Below, piece by piece: positions 61,883-64,000 of a DNA stretch of 64,000 bases. The stretch comes from Flavobacterium sediminilitoris. Its GTDB lineage: Bacteria; Bacteroidota; Bacteroidia; Flavobacteriales; Flavobacteriaceae. The notes beneath the pieces are model-generated. The model did no database searches, was not told the origin of the DNA, and saw only the letters and a list, made by a program, of their open reading frames with translations. Where the stretch lies: positions 1,178,001-1,242,000 of the forward strand of contig NZ_CP090145.1 in assembly GCF_023008245.1 (NCBI RefSeq). Reading direction: 5' to 3'. The position numbers and the translations under genes are program-made. The stretch's first letter is position 1, and each line of letters starts with the position of its first letter.

Positions 61883-64000
61883 TTGAAGAACAATATATTA
61901 AAATACTCATATATTTTTGGCTTACTACTTTTTATAATAGGTTGTTCTGTTAAAAAAGATAAGTTTGTCAATAGAAATTTCCATGCAGTTACTACAGAAT
62001 ATAATGTGTTATACAATGGAAACTTAGCCTTAGATGCGGGTCAGGCAGAATTAGTCTTAACATATAAAGACAATTTTTGGGAAATATTACCAATTGAAAG
62101 GATGCCTAATGTTGAAGAAGAAATATTACCAGGTCAAACAAAAAATCCAAATTTTGAACGAGCGGAAGAAAAAGCAGTAAAAGCAATTCAAAAGCATTCC
62201 ATGAACATACAAGGTTCTGAGAGAAACCCTCAAATGGATGAAGCCTATTTGTTATTAGCAAAAGCAAGATATTTTGATAATCGTTTTATTCCTGCTTTAG
62301 AAGCATTAAATTATATTTTATATAAATACCCAAAAAGCGACAAAATCTATCATGCAAAAGTATGGAGAGAAAAAGTCAATATTCGTTTAGATAACGAGGA
62401 AACAGCAATAAAGAATCTTAAAAAACTATTAGAAAGCGATAAAATAGAAGGACAAGATTTAGCTGATGCAAACGCAATGTTGTCACAAGCATATCTCAAT
62501 GTAGGATCAAAAGATAGCGCGATCACAACTATAAAAATTGCAAAGGAAAATACAAAAACGAAAGAAGAACGAGCAAGGTATTCTTTTATATTAGGTCAAC
62601 TATATGAATCATTAGAATATAATGATAGTGCTTATGCAGCTTTTCAAGAAGTAATAGACATGAATAGAAAATCTCCTAGAAGATATGTAATTCAAGCACA
62701 TGCAAAGCAAGCAGCTCAGTTCGATTATAAAAATGGAGATACTTTAATTTTTACTGAAAAATTCAATAAATTAATTGAAGATAGAGAAAACAGACCTTAT
62801 TTGGATATTTTACATCATCAAATGGGGCTTTTTTATGATAAACAAGAAATTGATAGTACAGCTAAAAAGTATTATAACAAATCACTTAGAACAGTATCAC
62901 AAGACAAATATTTAGTTGCTTCAAATTATAGAAATATTGGAGAAATATATTTTAAAAATGCAGAATATAAAATTGCAGGCAAATATTATGATAGTACATT
63001 AAATAGTTTAAGTGATAAAACTAGAGAATATAGAAAATTTAAAAAGAAAAGGGATAATCTAGATGATGTTATTAAATATGAAGAAATAGCAAAAGTAAAT
63101 GATAGTATTCTTGCCTTGGTTGCGATGTCTGAAATTGAAAGAAATAATTATTTTGAAAAGTATATAGAAAAACTAAAGAAAGAAGATGAGTTAAAAGCTA
63201 AAATTGCAGCAGAAAAAGCTGAATTAGAAGCAAATAAAGCCGCTAACTTAGCAAATGCTAATAATAGTTTTTCTAAATTAAGTCAACAAAGTAAAATAAA
63301 TTCTCTTCCTGCTAAAAACTTGTCAGGGGGAAAAGAAGAACAAAGCACGTTTTATTTTTATAATCCTGTAACAGTAGCTTTTGGAAAAAAAGAATTTAAA
63401 AACAAATGGGGAGACAGACAATATAAAGAAGATTGGAGAATGTCTTCGGGAAATAATTCATCAAAAGAATTAGATGATGATGAAGAGAATCAAGATAATA
63501 TTGTTGAAAATGATTCTTTAAATCACATTGAAAATAAACCAGAATACAAAGTTTCTTTTTATACATCACAACTACCAAAAGAGCAAACCATTATTGATAG
63601 TATTCATAAAGACAGAAATTATGCCTATTATCAACTGGGTGTTATCTATAAAGAAAAATTTAAAGAATATGAATTAGCTACTAATAGATTAGAAAAATTG
63701 CTTAAAAATAATCCTGAAGAGAGGTTGATTTTACCAGCTAAGTATAACTTATATAAGATTTATGAAATTATAAACCCTCAGAAAGCAGAGGATTATAAAC
63801 GTCAAATTACTTTAGAATATCCTAATAGTAGATATACGCAAATTATAGAAAACCCTTCAGAAGCAATGGAAGACGATTCAAATCCGGAAGCGGTCTATAA
63901 TAAATTATTTAAAAAATACGAAAAAAATCAACTGAGAGAAGTCTATAAAGAAGTAGAAGAAAGAATTGAGCAATATTTTGGAGAAGAATCATTGCCTAAG
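61883..64000 (+). CDS. sprE: Gliding motility/type IX secretion lipoprotein SprE (PorW), 3' end cut
   Basis: 706 codons visible, open to the window edge. Start is TTG at 61883 (no ATG before the in-frame stop at 61841, and the first internal ATG would remove the signal). Lipobox LLLFIIGCSVKK. Then tetratricopeptide-type repeats: ADANAMLSQAYLNVGSKDSA, ARYSFILGQLYESLEYNDSA, VASNYRNIGEIYFKNAEYK and AYYQLGVIYKEKFKEYELA. A basic/Ala-rich coiled-coil lies near 430-460. Matches SprE/PorW, an outer-membrane-linked TPR lipoprotein required for type IX secretion and gliding; usual length about 850-870. Confidence 0.88.
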   Translation, partial: MKNNILKYSYIFGLLLFIIGCSVKKDKFVNRNFHAVTTEYNVLYNGNLALDAGQAELVLTYKDNFWEILPIERMPNVEEEILPGQTKNPNFERAEEKAVKAIQKHSMNIQGSERNPQMDEAYLLLAKARYFDNRFIPALEALNYILYKYPKSDKIYHAKVWREKVNIRLDNEETAIKNLKKLLESDKIEGQDLADANAMLSQAYLNVGSKDSAITTIKIAKENTKTKEERARYSFILGQLYESLEYNDSAYAAFQEVIDMNRKSPRRYVIQAHAKQAAQFDYKNGDTLIFTEKFNKLIEDRENRPYLDILHHQMGLFYDKQEIDSTAKKYYNKSLRTVSQDKYLVASNYRNIGEIYFKNAEYKIAGKYYDSTLNSLSDKTREYRKFKKKRDNLDDVIKYEEIAKVNDSILALVAMSEIERNNYFEKYIEKLKKEDELKAKIAAEKAELEANKAANLANANNSFSKLSQQSKINSLPAKNLSGGKEEQSTFYFYNPVTVAFGKKEFKNKWGDRQYKEDWRMSSGNNSSKELDDDEENQDNIVENDSLNHIENKPEYKVSFYTSQLPKEQTIIDSIHKDRNYAYYQLGVIYKEKFKEYELATNRLEKLLKNNPEERLILPAKYNLYKIYEIINPQKAEDYKRQITLEYPNSRYTQIIENPSEAMEDDSNPEAVYNKLFKKYEKNQLREVYKEVEERIEQYFGEESLPK

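Noticed and set aside
1..64000. CRISPR arrays, tRNA/rRNA genes, insertion sequences, prophage, restriction or other defence genes
   Set aside because: Looked for on both strands. No regularly spaced repeats, cloverleaf-like sequences, transposase/integrase motifs or defence domains were seen.

Overview
The window is chromosomal DNA from a member of the Bacteroidota, almost certainly Flavobacteriaceae (Flavobacterium or a close relative). The evidence is low GC, a gliding/type IX secretion lipoprotein of SprE/PorW type, a lycopene cyclase, TonB-dependent receptors, bacillithiol-linked proteins, almost no Shine-Dalgarno sites, and promoters matching the Bacteroidota consensus TAnnTTTG with an upstream TTTG about 20 bases away. 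I saw no rRNA, tRNA, CRISPR array, prophage or insertion sequence. Both edge genes are cut by the window: an acyltransferase at the left and sprE at the right.

Layout. 1-3.7 kb: plsC-like acyltransferase (partial), trpS, then a 1.7 kb unit in which a secreted/outer-membrane protein gene lies between trpS and a second, 97% identical copy of the last 179 bases of trpS. 3.7-9.2 kb (minus): ppc, dprA, a DinB-like protein, hemB. 9.4-11.9 kb (plus): an unrecognised lipoprotein/secreted protein pair. 12.0-25.7 kb: a heme biosynthesis locus. On the minus strand it is hemA-hemC-trkH-trkA-hemD-hemE-hemF, with a potassium transporter inside. Divergently on the plus strand it is an AraC-type regulator, hemH, a MATE pump, hemJ, an NtrY-like kinase and an enoyl-CoA hydratase. 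25.8-31.9 kb (minus): PhoD phosphatase, HD phosphohydrolase, acyl-ACP desaturase with acyltransferase, bacilliredoxin, lycopene cyclase.

32.0-46.1 kb is a metal and heme acquisition region. It holds a TonB receptor with an HmuY-like lipoprotein and DoxX, divergent from a DUF6607-like/DUF6686-like pair. It also holds a second TonB receptor divergent from a DtxR-family repressor plus ZIP transporter, then feoA-feoB with a 42-residue Cys-rich partner, and an SCO protein. Together with the heme pathway, about one third of the window deals with iron, heme or metals.

46.5-64 kb: M13 peptidase lipoprotein, EamA transporters, an SDR protein, small accessory genes (one broken by a frameshift in a run of nine A), bacillithiol transferase, a GNAT-nitrilase fusion, short ssb, a histone-deacetylase-like protein, HAD hydrolase, metG, LD-carboxypeptidase, YraN, an ACT-like protein and sprE.

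The most unusual items are the trpS 3'-end duplication around an accessory gene, the potassium transporter inside the heme operon, the heme-uptake locus with two uncharacterised partners, and several structured operator-like sites: paired palindromes upstream of metG, three TTTACAA repeats spaced exactly 10 bp, and a palindrome containing both divergent -7 boxes at the DtxR locus.
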